Positions 12,850-22,921 of a DNA stretch of 64,000 nucleotides are shown piece after piece (the stretch's first letter is position 1; every line of letters starts with the position of its first letter). Source of the stretch: Morchella semilibera (Eukaryota > Ascomycota > Pezizomycetes > Pezizales > Morchellaceae); the NCBI GenBank assembly GCA_009192285.1, contig CM018610.1, positions 62,001 through 126,000 of the forward strand. The letters run 5' to 3'. Position numbers and translations under genes: made by a program. The notes beneath the pieces are model-generated. The model was given only the letters and a program-made list of their open reading frames with translations, was not told the DNA's origin and searched no databases.

Positions 12850-13241
12850 GCTAAGCAAAGACAATGGCGGTGAAAGCCAAGGTACACAACCAAGGCGAGG
12901 CGACGGCTAAAGGCGAGGGAGATGTAGCGAAGACGAGAGCAAAAACTAAAGGTGGGCTGGCTGACTTAGGCTGAGTCAACTGGACCAACTCGGTAATGAC
13001 TAAAAGTCCTGAAGTACTTGTATTGCTAAAAGGGCAAGTATAGCGAGGTAGTGAGTCATTGTTGCACTTGCACGAGGCCGATGAGTCATGAATGTCTGGG
13101 CAGAGGATTTTAGAAGATATAAAGGAGGCAATGTCCCCGGCTCTTGCTACCCACCCTCCCCCGCTCACCATCCCTTTTGACCTGCCTATGTTACACAAGG
13201 TCTGGCTCCTGTTTCCGGTTAGTCATTCAAGTTGTCAAGGT

Positions 13242-13273
13242 GGTTCAGCTGCCCCCATGGGGGCAGGTGAACC
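13242..13273. repeat. 32-bp near-perfect palindrome (GGTTCA..CTGCCCCCA)
   Basis: Arms GGTTCAGCTGCCCCCA and TGGGGGCAGGTGAACC pair with one mismatch and no loop. Part of the hairpin-rich left arm of the repeat block. Confidence 0.8.
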
Positions 13274-13352
13274 ATTTATTGCCAAGTTGTTTGTTGCTGC
13301 TGTCCCACTTCGAGATGGTCATGGAGTCAACAGGACTACCTAAAGTACTGGG

Positions 13353-13386
13353 TGGTCCACCTGGACATATATGTCAGGGTGGACCA
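13353..13386. repeat. 34-bp imperfect palindrome (TGGTCCACC..GGTGGACCA)
   Basis: Arms TGGTCCACC and GGTGGACCA enclose a self-complementary centre ACATATATGT. Only two mismatched pairs. Confidence 0.75.
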
Positions 13387-13432
13387 TCAAAAAAACTAAT
13401 GGGATTTAGTAGGAATCAATAGTCATCAAGAT

Positions 13433-13465
13433 GGTCTAGTTGACTTACCCTAAGTCAACTGGACC
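13433..13465. repeat. 33-bp hairpin palindrome (GGTCTAGTTGACTTA)
   Basis: Arms GGTCTAGTTGACTTA and TAAGTCAACTGGACC around a 3-nt centre. Related motifs occur at about 12970-12997, 17535-17565 and 17711-17742, and a weaker one near 16903-16925. Confidence 0.75.
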
Positions 13466-14299
13466 AACTCGGCAATGACTGAGTCCTACTTGGTGCTTTG
13501 ACAAATTTGTTGGTATTTGTAACTAACTTTATATAATTTAGGTTTCCGTGGATTAGTAAGAAAGATAGTTATCGGGTTGGAATATAGAATATATATGAAG
13601 GTATAATCCTTACTTGCAAACAATTGCTACGTTTTCCTATTTCGCGTCACGCACTCTTTCTACAAGATCTAAGTTAACGTTTACTTTATTTAGCCTCTTT
13701 ATACTTCACTTTGGTATCAATCTGATGTATGTTATCTACTACCAGCATATCTGTGTTTCTCGGTTTGTAAAACTCTAAATCATTCACATCGCCTCCAGCT
13801 CTCCTTGGTTGTATGCTTTTACTATTTTCATATTTACCTCCACTTATATTCGTGAGAGCTCTTCACTTTGACTCTCCTTATTTTTAATTCTATTATCACT
13901 GCGGTTATAATATTTATACTAAAACTACCGATATGTTAATATTTACTAATTTGTAAAACCTTAGCAACTTGAAAACATGGTAAATAATCTCGGGAACCAA
14001 CAAAACACTAGTCTATATACTCCCAACAAAACCCAAATAGCGCTTAAACTTTTAATTTACTTTGAAAAAGAAATAACTTCGAATCATAAAAACCAATTTC
14101 AATGGGAACATAACTATTTCCTATGCTGGAATGAAATCGTTGGAGCTACTATACAGCTCAACGAAATATTTTATCACGAGTCTGAACACACTTATATTCC
14201 ATTACTCAAACAAGATTTCACAGTATCACAGTTGAGCGTTAGGTACCTCGCTGTCCCGACGTTTTGGCATCGGTCTCGAGGGTTTAGTTGTCCCGGCGT

Positions 14300-14919
14300 C
14301 TTGGCATCTGTCCCGACAGCTCGGTAGGTGATGCACGGTTGTGGTTGTTGGGGAATGTTAAGCGAGAGCGGGGAACGCAAGGTGGAGGGTGTCGTCATAG
14401 GTTTCTAGGGGGTTCGATGGCGTGATGGATTAATAATGTAAATAACGGAGAGGGTGGGGAGGATTACGAGGTGTGGTAGCGACGGGTTTCTATGGGATTC
14501 TGTGGATGACGATATGTAGTTTTGGCGGACTGTTGGGGGAGGTATGTTAAATAGCGGGGATAGATGTTTTCCTTAGTTCTTTCTTTCTTTTCTCTCTGTC
14601 TCGTCTTCCTGTTATTTCGGTACATAGGAATCTACTCCTATTTAAGCCATAGCCTCTCGTACCAAAGATTCAATCCTCTGACAAGAGGAAACTCATAGTA
14701 CCTCTCATCGTTCTTGTTGAGGTCCATTCGGTCCTCATTCTCCCTGCTCTGAGCTCTTGTGCCCTCGCTCTTGCCTTTGTCTTCGCCGGTGTCTGTGCTT
14801 GTGCCTCCCCGGTGTTGTCCTTGTCTTCATCGGCCCCCTCGTCGAGTACACTGTACTCCTCGAGTCTCTCTGCGTCATTATTGTCATCTTCTTCTTTGCG
14901 TCGGGTTATTCCGTCACAT
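14300..14919 (+). repeat. Large direct repeat, unit 1
   Basis: Starts TGTCCCGGCGTCTTGGC and aligns along its length with 14962-15604. Shared landmarks are GGTACATAGGAATCTACTCC, GAGGAAACTCATAGTACC and a hexamer-like CCTTGC/CCTGTGC tract. TG..CA ends are possible, so an LTR origin is conceivable but unproven. The copies are separated by about 40 bp only. Confidence 0.6.
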
Positions 14920-14961
14920 TAGTAATCGAAGTGCTGTTGCAACTGATGAAGTATTGTTAAA

Positions 14962-15604
14962 CTGTCCCGGCGTCTTGGCGTTCGTCCTGACGGTTCGGTA
15001 GGCGATGTACGGTTGTGGTTGTTAGGGTAATGCTAAGCGAGAGCGGGGAGTGCGAGGTGGAGGTTGTCGTCATCAGGTTCTGGAAGGTTCGATGGCGTGA
15101 TGGATTGGTAATGTAGAATAGCGGAGATGGTGGGGAGGATTACGGGGTATGGTAGTAACGGGTTTCTATGAGGTTCTATGAATGAAAGTGTGAGCCATAG
15201 CGGACTAGTGGAGGAGGTGTGTTAAATAGCGGGGATAGATGTTTTCTTTAGTTCTTTAGTTCTTTCTTTCTTGTCTCTCTGTCTCGTCTTCCTGTTATCT
15301 CGGTACATAGGAATCTACTCCTATTTCTAAAGTCATAGCCTCTCGTACCAAGACTCGATCCTCTGACAAAGAGGAAACTCATAGTACCTCTCATCGTTCT
15401 CGTTGAGGTCCATTCGGTCCTCACTCTCCCTGCTCTGTGATCCTGTGCCCTTGCTCTTGCCTCTGCCTTTGCCTGTGCCTGTGCTTGTGCCTGGCCGGTG
15501 TCGCCTCTGTCTTCATTAGTCTCCTCGTCACGAAGACTGTGCTACTCGAGGTCTTGTGCGTCATCATTGTTATCTTCTTTTTTGCGTCGGATTACTCCGT
15601 CACA
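14962..15604 (+). repeat. Large direct repeat, unit 2
   Basis: Second copy of the 14300-14919 unit. It is followed at 15605-15672 by an inverted copy of part of its own interior (about 15353-15440), so this end can fold back on itself. Confidence 0.6.
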
Positions 15605-15699
15605 GAGAATGAGGACCTGATAGACCTCAACGAGAACGATGAAAAGTACTATGGATATCCTCTAAGAGGATGAGGTTCATCAGCAAGACTTCATTTGTC

Positions 15700-15790
15700 T
15701 CCTGATGTCTCCTGAGCCTCAGGAGACTCAAAAAATATCAAGGGGCCTCAGGAGACTCTCAGGAGACCCGGGAGACTGTTGGGAGACTCT
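15700..15790. repeat. Clustered GGAGACTC/CTCAGGAGAC repeats
   Basis: The motif CAGGAGAC or its complement recurs several times, including the palindrome CTCCTGAGCCTCAGGAG. It lies at the centre of the inverted repeat block, between its two arms. Confidence 0.6.
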
Positions 15791-17534
15791 AGTCACAAGT
15801 TGAGTTTGCTGATGTTTTCAGTGCGAGGAACTATAGCTTGAGAATAGGAGTATATTCCTATGTATCAAGATAACAGGAAGACAAGACAGAGAAGAAAGAA
15901 AGAAAGAACTAAGGAAAACATCTACACCCACTATTTAACACCTCTCCTCCACCAGTCCGCTATGATTCACACATTCACTCACAGAAACCCATAGAAACTT
16001 ATCGCAACCAAACCTCGTATCCCTCCTCACCATCTCGCCAATTCCTATTGCCAATCTATCATGCCATAAAACTTCATAGAACCTAATAACGACAACCTCC
16101 CCTTCACCTACCCCCATCTTCGCTTAACCTAACTCCATCCGACACAACAGCGCTGCAACTACCAAACTATCAGGATCGATGCCAAAACGTCGAGACATTG
16201 AGTAGTGGAAAATACAAGTGATCAGATTCGTGATAAAATGCTTCGTTCAGCTGTACTGTAGATCGATCGATTTGATTCCAAGCTATGAGATGTTGATATT
16301 CCCATAAAAGCGGTTCGGATTTATAAGTAGTGATTGTTTCGTTTTTAAAGTGAATTGAAAGGTTAAGCGCCATTCTTATTTCGTTGATAGTATCTGAATT
16401 GTTGATCTGTTGATTTTTGGAAGTATCTGTCATTTTCCGGTTTACTAAAGCTGATATGAACCTATGGATCCTGTCAGTATTTATCAAGTGGAATAAAACT
16501 ATAATAAAAGGAAAAAAATATAAATCTCAAGATTTAAACTGTTAAAAAGTGCTAAACGGTTGATAGCATACTAATAAATATAACGTTCTAGTCTCACTAT
16601 TTCACGAATATGTGAAATTAAGAACAGAGTCAGGATAAGCAGCTTTCAAAAAGCCAAGCGGATTTGAAACCAAAGGTGGTGGAAATATATAACTGAGTTG
16701 AAACGGATTTAAAGCAACCGGAATGCTGAATTTAGGGGAATTCATAAAGTCAGTTAAAAATTTCTAGAATCTAAATTTCATTAGCTTTTGTACAGCTAGA
16801 CATTAATATCTAGGTGGACCACTACAGTTTGGCACCAAATTGTCCACTAACCAAAAATTTTGACCAAAAGCTCGGATGGAAGCGGAGACTAAATGTTGTG
16901 TAGTTGACTTGAGCTAAGTTAATTGGTATCCTGCAATAAAGCAAAGACGGGAACAAACAAATTAAAGTACTCAAAATATTGGGTGGAACAGTGACGAGAA
17001 CTAAGTAGGGTAAATTACCTTACTGATATGAAAATAGAATTTATGAATGATAGAATAAAAGAAAACGAAATGGTAGATTATGGTCAAGTGCAAACGAAAA
17101 CGAGAGTGCAAGAGTGAAATAGGGCGGGGAGGAGACTTTAAGATTAAGTATAACCTAGACTGTCCTTGAAATCCCGACCGGAATTTCAGAAACGGCTTAA
17201 TGATAACAAAAAACCCTAAAACATATATTAACTAAAGGAACAAAAAAATTGTGTGAAGAAGAAAAATAGAAATTCTACAAGTAAGGGAGAGAGCTCCCTA
17301 TATATAGCCCCAGAATCCCTTTGCTGACTCATCCTGTAGAACCCCATAGAACCAAAAAAAAAAACCCTCTATTAGAAATAAATTCTTACCGTTGACTCAT
17401 AGGACCCTAACTAATCCTTCTTCCTGAAATATTGCTAAGCACCTTCCACGCCGTGATAACTGGACCGTCTCGGCGCTGTAGTGATTCCTAAGCAAAGACA
17501 TAAGCAGAGCGAGCTAAATACTAAGACTAAAGAT

Positions 17535-17565
17535 GGTCCAGTCGACTGCACGCAGTCAACTGGAC
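17535..17565. repeat. 31-bp hairpin palindrome (GTCCAGTCGACTGC)
   Basis: Arms GTCCAGTCGACTGC and GCAGTCAACTGGAC pair with one mismatch. Right-arm relative of the 13433-13465 palindrome. Confidence 0.75.
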
Positions 17566-18180
17566 TCTCGTTCCCAGACCCAATATACAATACATCAAAT
17601 ACTACATCTCCAACCACACCAAAATAGGGGATGGGCACGAGACTAGGCGCTCCTAAACCATATATCAAAGACAGGAGCGGAGCGGGCTAAATACCAAGCG
17701 AAGACTCAAGATGGTTCACGACTTTAGGAAGTCAACTGGACCGTCTCGGTGATGACCAAGTCTGCGAAGGCACACAACCCGAGTGGTTAGATGAAGAGCA
17801 GATACTAGGTGGTGTGAGTGTTCCTAATGTCCCTTAAGGGACACCAGGAACACCTCGACAATGAGTAATTGCAAATCAATATTTAAGGAACACGAACTAG
17901 AGTAAGACCTTGTGCAACGTAGGCAGGTATATATATAGTGGTCTGGTATCAGGTACAGGTCGAAAGAGATTGGGAAGAGAAGTATAGCAAGAACCGGGGC
18001 CACTGCCTCCCTTATATCTTCCAAATCCTCCGCCAAGACACGACTCATAGTCCTTGTGCAAGTGCAACAATGACTCATTACTTCACTATCATCTCTCGAT
18101 CCGTAATATGCCCTAGAGGACCAGTAGGTCTGGCGGCTGAGCACAAGGCCCATCAAGGGCAGCATCAGCCTTGGTAGTGC

Positions 18181-18596
18181 CGTAAAGGTCTACGCTCCGA
18201 AAGTGAAAGAAAAGGTGGGCAATACCCATCTATATACACTACCCCCCAGCTCTACGAACGCTTCCTCCCGTCCAGCGTACCTTCAAGAACGGAGCGCCAC
18301 CCCAGTCCCCCTCCACGAGACTATGTATATATAAAATCCAAAAAAATAGATCACCAACCCCAGAGAAGATACTTCGGCGAGACATGAATTAGGCTTCTAA
18401 ATAACTATAATTATTAGCCAACTGGATCTAAGCATTGCATTGTTATATGTACTATTTCTCTCTACTCGCCGTGATTGAAGCTATGGGTGTAGGATAGTTC
18501 GATATTCACAATTACACAATTACAAAAAAAGAAGTCAGTGATCGCTCTCATTACTATATACCTTCCTTGCCTCTTTCTCCCCGCAGTTCTCTACCC
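18181..18596. other. Intergenic, SEC65 3' side
   Basis: About 400 bp between the repeat block and the SEC65 stop codon. It should hold the SEC65 terminator. No named signal. Confidence 0.4.
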
Positions 18597-19388
18597 CTAC
18601 CTCTTCTTCCTCTTCTCCTTCTTCTCCTTCTTCACCACCTCACCCGTCTCCTGCCCCGCCCCCGCCGCCGCCCCCGCCGCCCCCGGCATCCCCATATCCC
18701 TCAACATCTCACCAAACACATCCTCGCTGACGCCGCCGCCACTCAACGCCGCACTATGCAAGGGCAGTAGGGTACCCATCTTCCATCCCCTTGGCGCCTC
18801 GGGCGCCTCTGGCACCTTCCCATCGAACGGCATCCCCGGGATGCGCACCTTGAGCACATCCTCCTTGACGGTCGGGTGCGCCACCAGCCACTCCCCCACC
18901 TTCTGGTACAGCATGAACTTTGATGCGACGTCGCCCGTGGCGCCGTTGTCGCCGCGGGGCAGCAGCACGCGCACACGCCCAGGGTTCGCCCAGTCCTTTG
19001 GGTGTGTCTTTCCGGGCTCGAAGACGGTCTTGAGGCGCAGCGAGGCGCAGGCGTCGACGAGGGCGCGGGCGAGGGGGTTCGGGATCGAGAGGGTGCGGGG
19101 GGCGCGGCGGCCAGTGGACCGGGTGCGGGTGCTGTCGAAGTAGACGGGGTAGAGGCAGTGGTAGGACTTGTATAGTGATGCGGAGCCGGCGGGGACGTAG
19201 TGGGTTGAGGGGTCGGAGGAGGTTGGGAGGAATGAGGGTGGGAGGAGGGAGGGGTTGGCGCTGCTGCTGGTGGTGGGGGCGGGGTGGGTGGTGGGGAGGG
19301 TGGGGCGGTTGCGGGGGTCGAAGAGGGAGATATCCATGTCTTCGGGGTCAGAGTCAGAGACCTCTTCGATTCGAGGATTGCGCGACAT
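18597..19388 (-). CDS. SEC65: Signal recognition particle subunit Sec65 (SRP19)
   Basis: SRP19 binds the SRP RNA and promotes SRP54 loading, so that signal sequences can be delivered to the ER. A single exon of 263 residues. The acidic N terminus (EEVSDSDPEDMDISLFDP) is followed by the SRP19 core at about residues 78-145: YPVYFDSTRTRSTGRR, then LKTVFEPGKTHPKDWANPGRVRV, the RNA-binding consensus. The C-terminal tail is strongly basic (VVKKEKKEKRKKR), common in this family. Codons are strongly G/C-ending. Divergent from EMC6 with 358 bp between starts. Confident call. Confidence 0.95.
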   Translation of the reverse strand: MSRNPRIEEVSDSDPEDMDISLFDPRNRPTLPTTHPAPTTSSSANPSLLPPSFLPTSSDPSTHYVPAGSASLYKSYHCLYPVYFDSTRTRSTGRRAPRTLSIPNPLARALVDACASLRLKTVFEPGKTHPKDWANPGRVRVLLPRGDNGATGDVASKFMLYQKVGEWLVAHPTVKEDVLKVRIPGMPFDGKVPEAPEAPRGWKMGTLLPLHSAALSGGGVSEDVFGEMLRDMGMPGAAGAAAGAGQETGEVVKKEKKEKRKKR

Positions 19389-19746
19389 TGTGATGATTGT
19401 CTATGGGGGGGTGTTGAGGAGGTTCAATTGGTTTTTGTAGTGGTCGTGAGAGCTTGTAAAGTTATAATGTGGAGAGTAGAATATGAGAGGTGAGGTTTGT
19501 GGATAATCGATCATTGATTGGTTGGTTAGTAATTGAGGCTCATTCGGGGGCTGGACTGGGGTTATTTGCTTGGCGGACACATATCCTGCAGTGGAAGTAA
19601 TTCGAGTAGATCATCTTTACAGTGAAAGACAAACAGAAGACAAAACACACAATATTCTCCACGATATATCTCCGCCCTCAGAAGAACGAATCAACGACTA
19701 CAATCCCATTACTACATATCTACCTACTATTTAATATATACCCATC
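19389..19746. promoter_or_regulatory. Divergent intergenic region SEC65/EMC6
   Basis: 358 bp that must hold both promoters. G-rich next to SEC65 and A/C-rich next to EMC6. No single regulatory motif is convincing. Confidence 0.4.
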
Positions 19747-20159
19747 ATGACCACCGCCGCCGAAGAACGTGAGCTCCTCCTCACCCCCGTCGTCCCCGAG
19801 AACGTCCTCCACAACACCAAGGTAACCCCCCATCCCACTCCACTCCACTCCACTCTCCCTCCCCCCACCCAGCTAACACTGCTTGAATCCAGATAGTGAC
19901 CGACATCCGCTCCCTCACAGGCTCGCTCTTTGGTGTCGCAGCGGGCATCCTCGGGCTCGAGTCCTACTGGGGCTTCATCTTCTACCTTGTCGGGTCGTGC
20001 GTTGTCAGTGCGCTGATGGTCACTCTGAGCACCGGCGGAAAGCCGGAGAGATACTTTCGTGGCAGGAGCGAGATCTGGACTACGGAGGTTGTGAGCGGGA
20101 GTAGCATGGCTGGCTTCATCTTGACGTGGACGCTGTTTTTCGGGTTGTTGAGGGTGTAG
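19747..20159 (+). CDS. EMC6: ER membrane protein complex subunit 6
   Basis: Core membrane subunit of the EMC insertase, which inserts tail-anchored and multi-pass proteins into the ER membrane. Exons 19747-19821 and 19893-20159; 113 residues, the normal size. The conserved NVLHNTK is spliced to IVTDIRSLTGSLFGVAAGIL, then GLESYWGFIFYLVGS, with three hydrophobic segments and the C-terminal GFILTWTLFFGLLRV. The 71-nt intron is C-rich. Very confident. Confidence 0.95.
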
Positions 20160-20704
20160 TGGGTGGGGTGTTGGGTGTTGGGGGTATATACCGGTTGGGG
20201 GGGGAGTGTAAGAGCAGTGGATATGGGAGTTAATACTGTAATAAATAAATACGTTATACTTATCGTTGTTGACTGTTTCTTTGCCACCGGTGCCTGCTTA
20301 GCTATGTTGTAGTTACATATCTGCACTACTATTTCACACTCACTCTGTTCTGGTGTTTTGCCTGGAATGTCTCGAAGTTATCTTCTCTCTTTTGATTATG
20401 TTAATCCGACCCCAATCCCGATTCTTGAGATCTCGCTCGAGTGCCCAGATCAAGCTGTTGATAGCTGTCATGTTTCCCAGACCCTTGAGTGATCTGATTA
20501 GATAAGATTGTAACAAGCATATCTTCCTACAACGCGATCCTCAACTTCACCTCCGAGCGCAATATCATCAACAACATCAATCATCATCATCCTCGCTGAG
20601 ACCCACAAAGTAAAGGTCAAGCGTATATATACCTTCAGAGACCGTCACTGCTATTACTCCTAGCACAATCACTACTACAACTACTACTCTAATACCATAC
20701 CACA
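20160..20704. other. Intergenic EMC6/SAP18
   Basis: 545 bp carrying the EMC6 3' end and the SAP18 promoter. CT-rich and ACTACTACT-type sequence precedes the SAP18 ATG. A TATATATACC element lies about 20622-20632. Confidence 0.4.
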
Positions 20705-21317
20705 ATGTCTATCGCCGGCGACACCGCTCCCGTCCCTCTCAAGGTCGACCGCAAGACCACCACCCCCTTCCTCCTCAAGCTCTTCTACCGCCAGGGTGGC
20801 TTCCACCGGTACCCCCCCCCCCTCCCCCACCTTCTCCCCTCTCACCCACACTAACCTCCACCCCCACCACAGCCTCGACGACTTCCGCGCCCGCTCGCAG
20901 CCAAGCTCCTACGTGACAATCTACACCTGGCGCGACTGCACGCTATCCGAGCTCTCCCTGCTCCTCAGCAGCACCCTCCCCGCGCTGTGTCCCCCCCGCT
21001 CCCGCGTCGGCTTCCGCCTCGTCTACGCCGACACGCGGTACAACACTGCGCGCTACACCAGCAAGGACCTAGGCGCCGTGGTCCCCGGCGGCGACGCCGC
21101 GCTCGACAATGTTGGCCGCAAGACGCTGAGCGAGGTGGCATTCGTGGTCGGCGACTGGATCGATGTCGCCGTGTATCCGGAGGGCCATGGCGGCGTTGGC
21201 GTCAGGGGTGTTGGGGGCAGCGCTGGGGGCTTCGGTGTCGGTAGGGGGAGGGGCAGGGGTGGCGTGCCCGTGGGGAGTGGAGGAGGGGGAGAGGGTGGAG
21301 GGGAGGGGGAGGGCTAG
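20705..21317 (+). CDS. SAP18-like Sin3-associated / exon-junction protein
   Basis: SAP18 family: ubiquitin-like fold protein found with the Sin3-HDAC corepressor and the ASAP splicing complex in animals. Exons 20705-20808 and 20873-21317; 182 residues. Family signatures: DRKTTTPFLLKLFYRQGGFHR, spliced to LDDFRARSQPSSYVTIYTWRDCTLSEL, then VGFRLVYADT and DWIDVAVYPE. The C terminus is a Gly-rich, RGRGRGG-containing tail of about 40 residues that is unstructured and could bind RNA. The intron has a C13-type run next to the donor, prone to sequencing error. Confidence 0.92.
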
Positions 21318-22921
21318 GAGGGGGTTTAGGGAGTAGGGGTTGGTGGTTCTCTCTCGGGGGGGGTTGGTTGTGGCTTTGCCGGGCTTTGCCGGGCTTTGGT
21401 GCTTCCTCCTCTTCTGTTTCTTCTGCTTCTTCTTCTTCCTTCTGCGCCGCTTCTGTTGGGCCCCCCTTATATGTATACTATAACTCAGATGTTGGTGTTT
21501 TTCTTTAGTGATTAAAAATTAGTTTGCTACCTATATGGCTGGGGAAAAAAATCAAAATCAAACTATCCGCATGCATCGAGCTCTCTGTATGTAGATGGTA
21601 AAAGATCATGATCTGATCTGATTAGATTGCCTTATCCATTACCTACAACATGAGACATGGCGATACGCGACTTGGCAAAGATGTCAACTGCACATACCCA
21701 AGGGAGAATAGTACAGTCCACGCAGAGTAGAGTCGAGCACAACCCCACCAAGGTATAATATATGTACGTGCATTTACATACAAGACCCGAATATCTTATC
21801 CCCTGGTACCCCCCTCCTATCCATCTCCTGCCCCTTGCGCCTAATCCACAACACCTACAATCCCAGTACACAATCCGCTCCGTCCGCCGCGTCTTGCGTC
21901 GGTCCTTATGTTAGACGGGGGCTATGTATGTATGTATATAGCTGACAGACCAGTCCCATCACGGACCTCTCGAGCACACAGCCATAATCTTAACCCGGGA
22001 ATTAATTATGTATATACACATAGGCACAGCCGATCTACCTCCGTGGATACATTTACTTGGTGAACCAATCAATCATTGATTCTCACGTTCAGCGAGAGGA
22101 GAAGGCACATCATGAGATATCACTCGGTTGGATTCACGTGATCTACTATTCAGAGAGCCCTCTCGTTCTCATGCGGCGGGTGAATCATGATATATCACTC
22201 GGGGGAACTTGGCTTATGCGTCGCAACACAGGGATAGTTAGCCATGACAGTGGTAGAAGGGAGGTACCTAGGGAAATTAAGGCGCCACAAGATGATTTCC
22301 AGTACTATATGGGAATGTAGGAGTGTGTGGGGGAAGAGCATTGTTATTTAGTGCGGTTGCTATCTTAGTGAAGTGATGCGTAGGTGTAGGTAGGTGTATA
22401 CTTTGTCTATTAAAGCCTTGCAACACGTAGGGTTATAAAAACCTAGCTTCGAAAGGCGCCGCCGCCCTAATCCTTTGGTGGCTCCTGTTGCTTAAATACG
22501 AAAGGCGAGTTCCACTTTTCTTTGAGCAGCCTGTCCTTTTCTAAACATTCCGAATATCAAGATTAGTTAACCTAGTCACGTCAAGGGGAGGTGGCCACAA
22601 TTTTACACGCACCCATCCGATACCCCCTGAGTTCCTTCTTTTTTTCTCTGATGTATTCTTGTTGCTCCAATAACTTGTCATCCCAATCATGCCCCATGCC
22701 CATTTTGACTGAATAAAGGGTTTAGAATAAGATATACGCATCTCTGAAACTCGGAAAGTGCTAACAAACCTGTAGCTTTCTTCCCCCATACCGACTGTTT
22801 TAATCTCGGGAGTGGACCATGATACTTGTGGAATACATCGGGCTTGTCCTCGTTTCCAGGCAATCCGCGGAAACGGACTTGATGATGATAGGGGATTAGC
22901 GCTATGAAACCGTCCTCTTGA
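21318..22921. other. Intergenic, gene-poor
   Basis: About 1.6 kb with no supported gene. Around 22060-22210 a short motif (TCATGA[G/T]ATATCACTCGG) appears twice. Sequence 22690-22910, read on the minus strand, is open and may be a final exon of the ankyrin gene (see that entry). Confidence 0.4.

Larger units (their letters stand above)
12850..18180. repeat. Decayed repeat block: two copies of one unit in inverted orientation
   Basis: The left copy runs forward from about 12850 to 15600 and the right copy runs in reverse from about 18180 to 15840. Matching pieces occur in the same order: 13010-13215 with the reverse of 17895-18110; 13977-14260 with the reverse of 16170-16490, where both strands can be read as related peptides (LNEIFYHESEHTY and LNEAFYHESDHLY); and the 14300-15600 segment with the reverse of 15838-16190. 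The copies are diverged, AT-enriched in the right arm, and have no intact gene. The family is not recognised; the direct repeats inside could be LTR-like but I cannot show it. Treated as a fossil element. Confidence 0.65.

Noticed and set aside
18538-19143. Plus-strand frame of 201 codons
   Set aside because: Antisense to SEC65, with no family resemblance.
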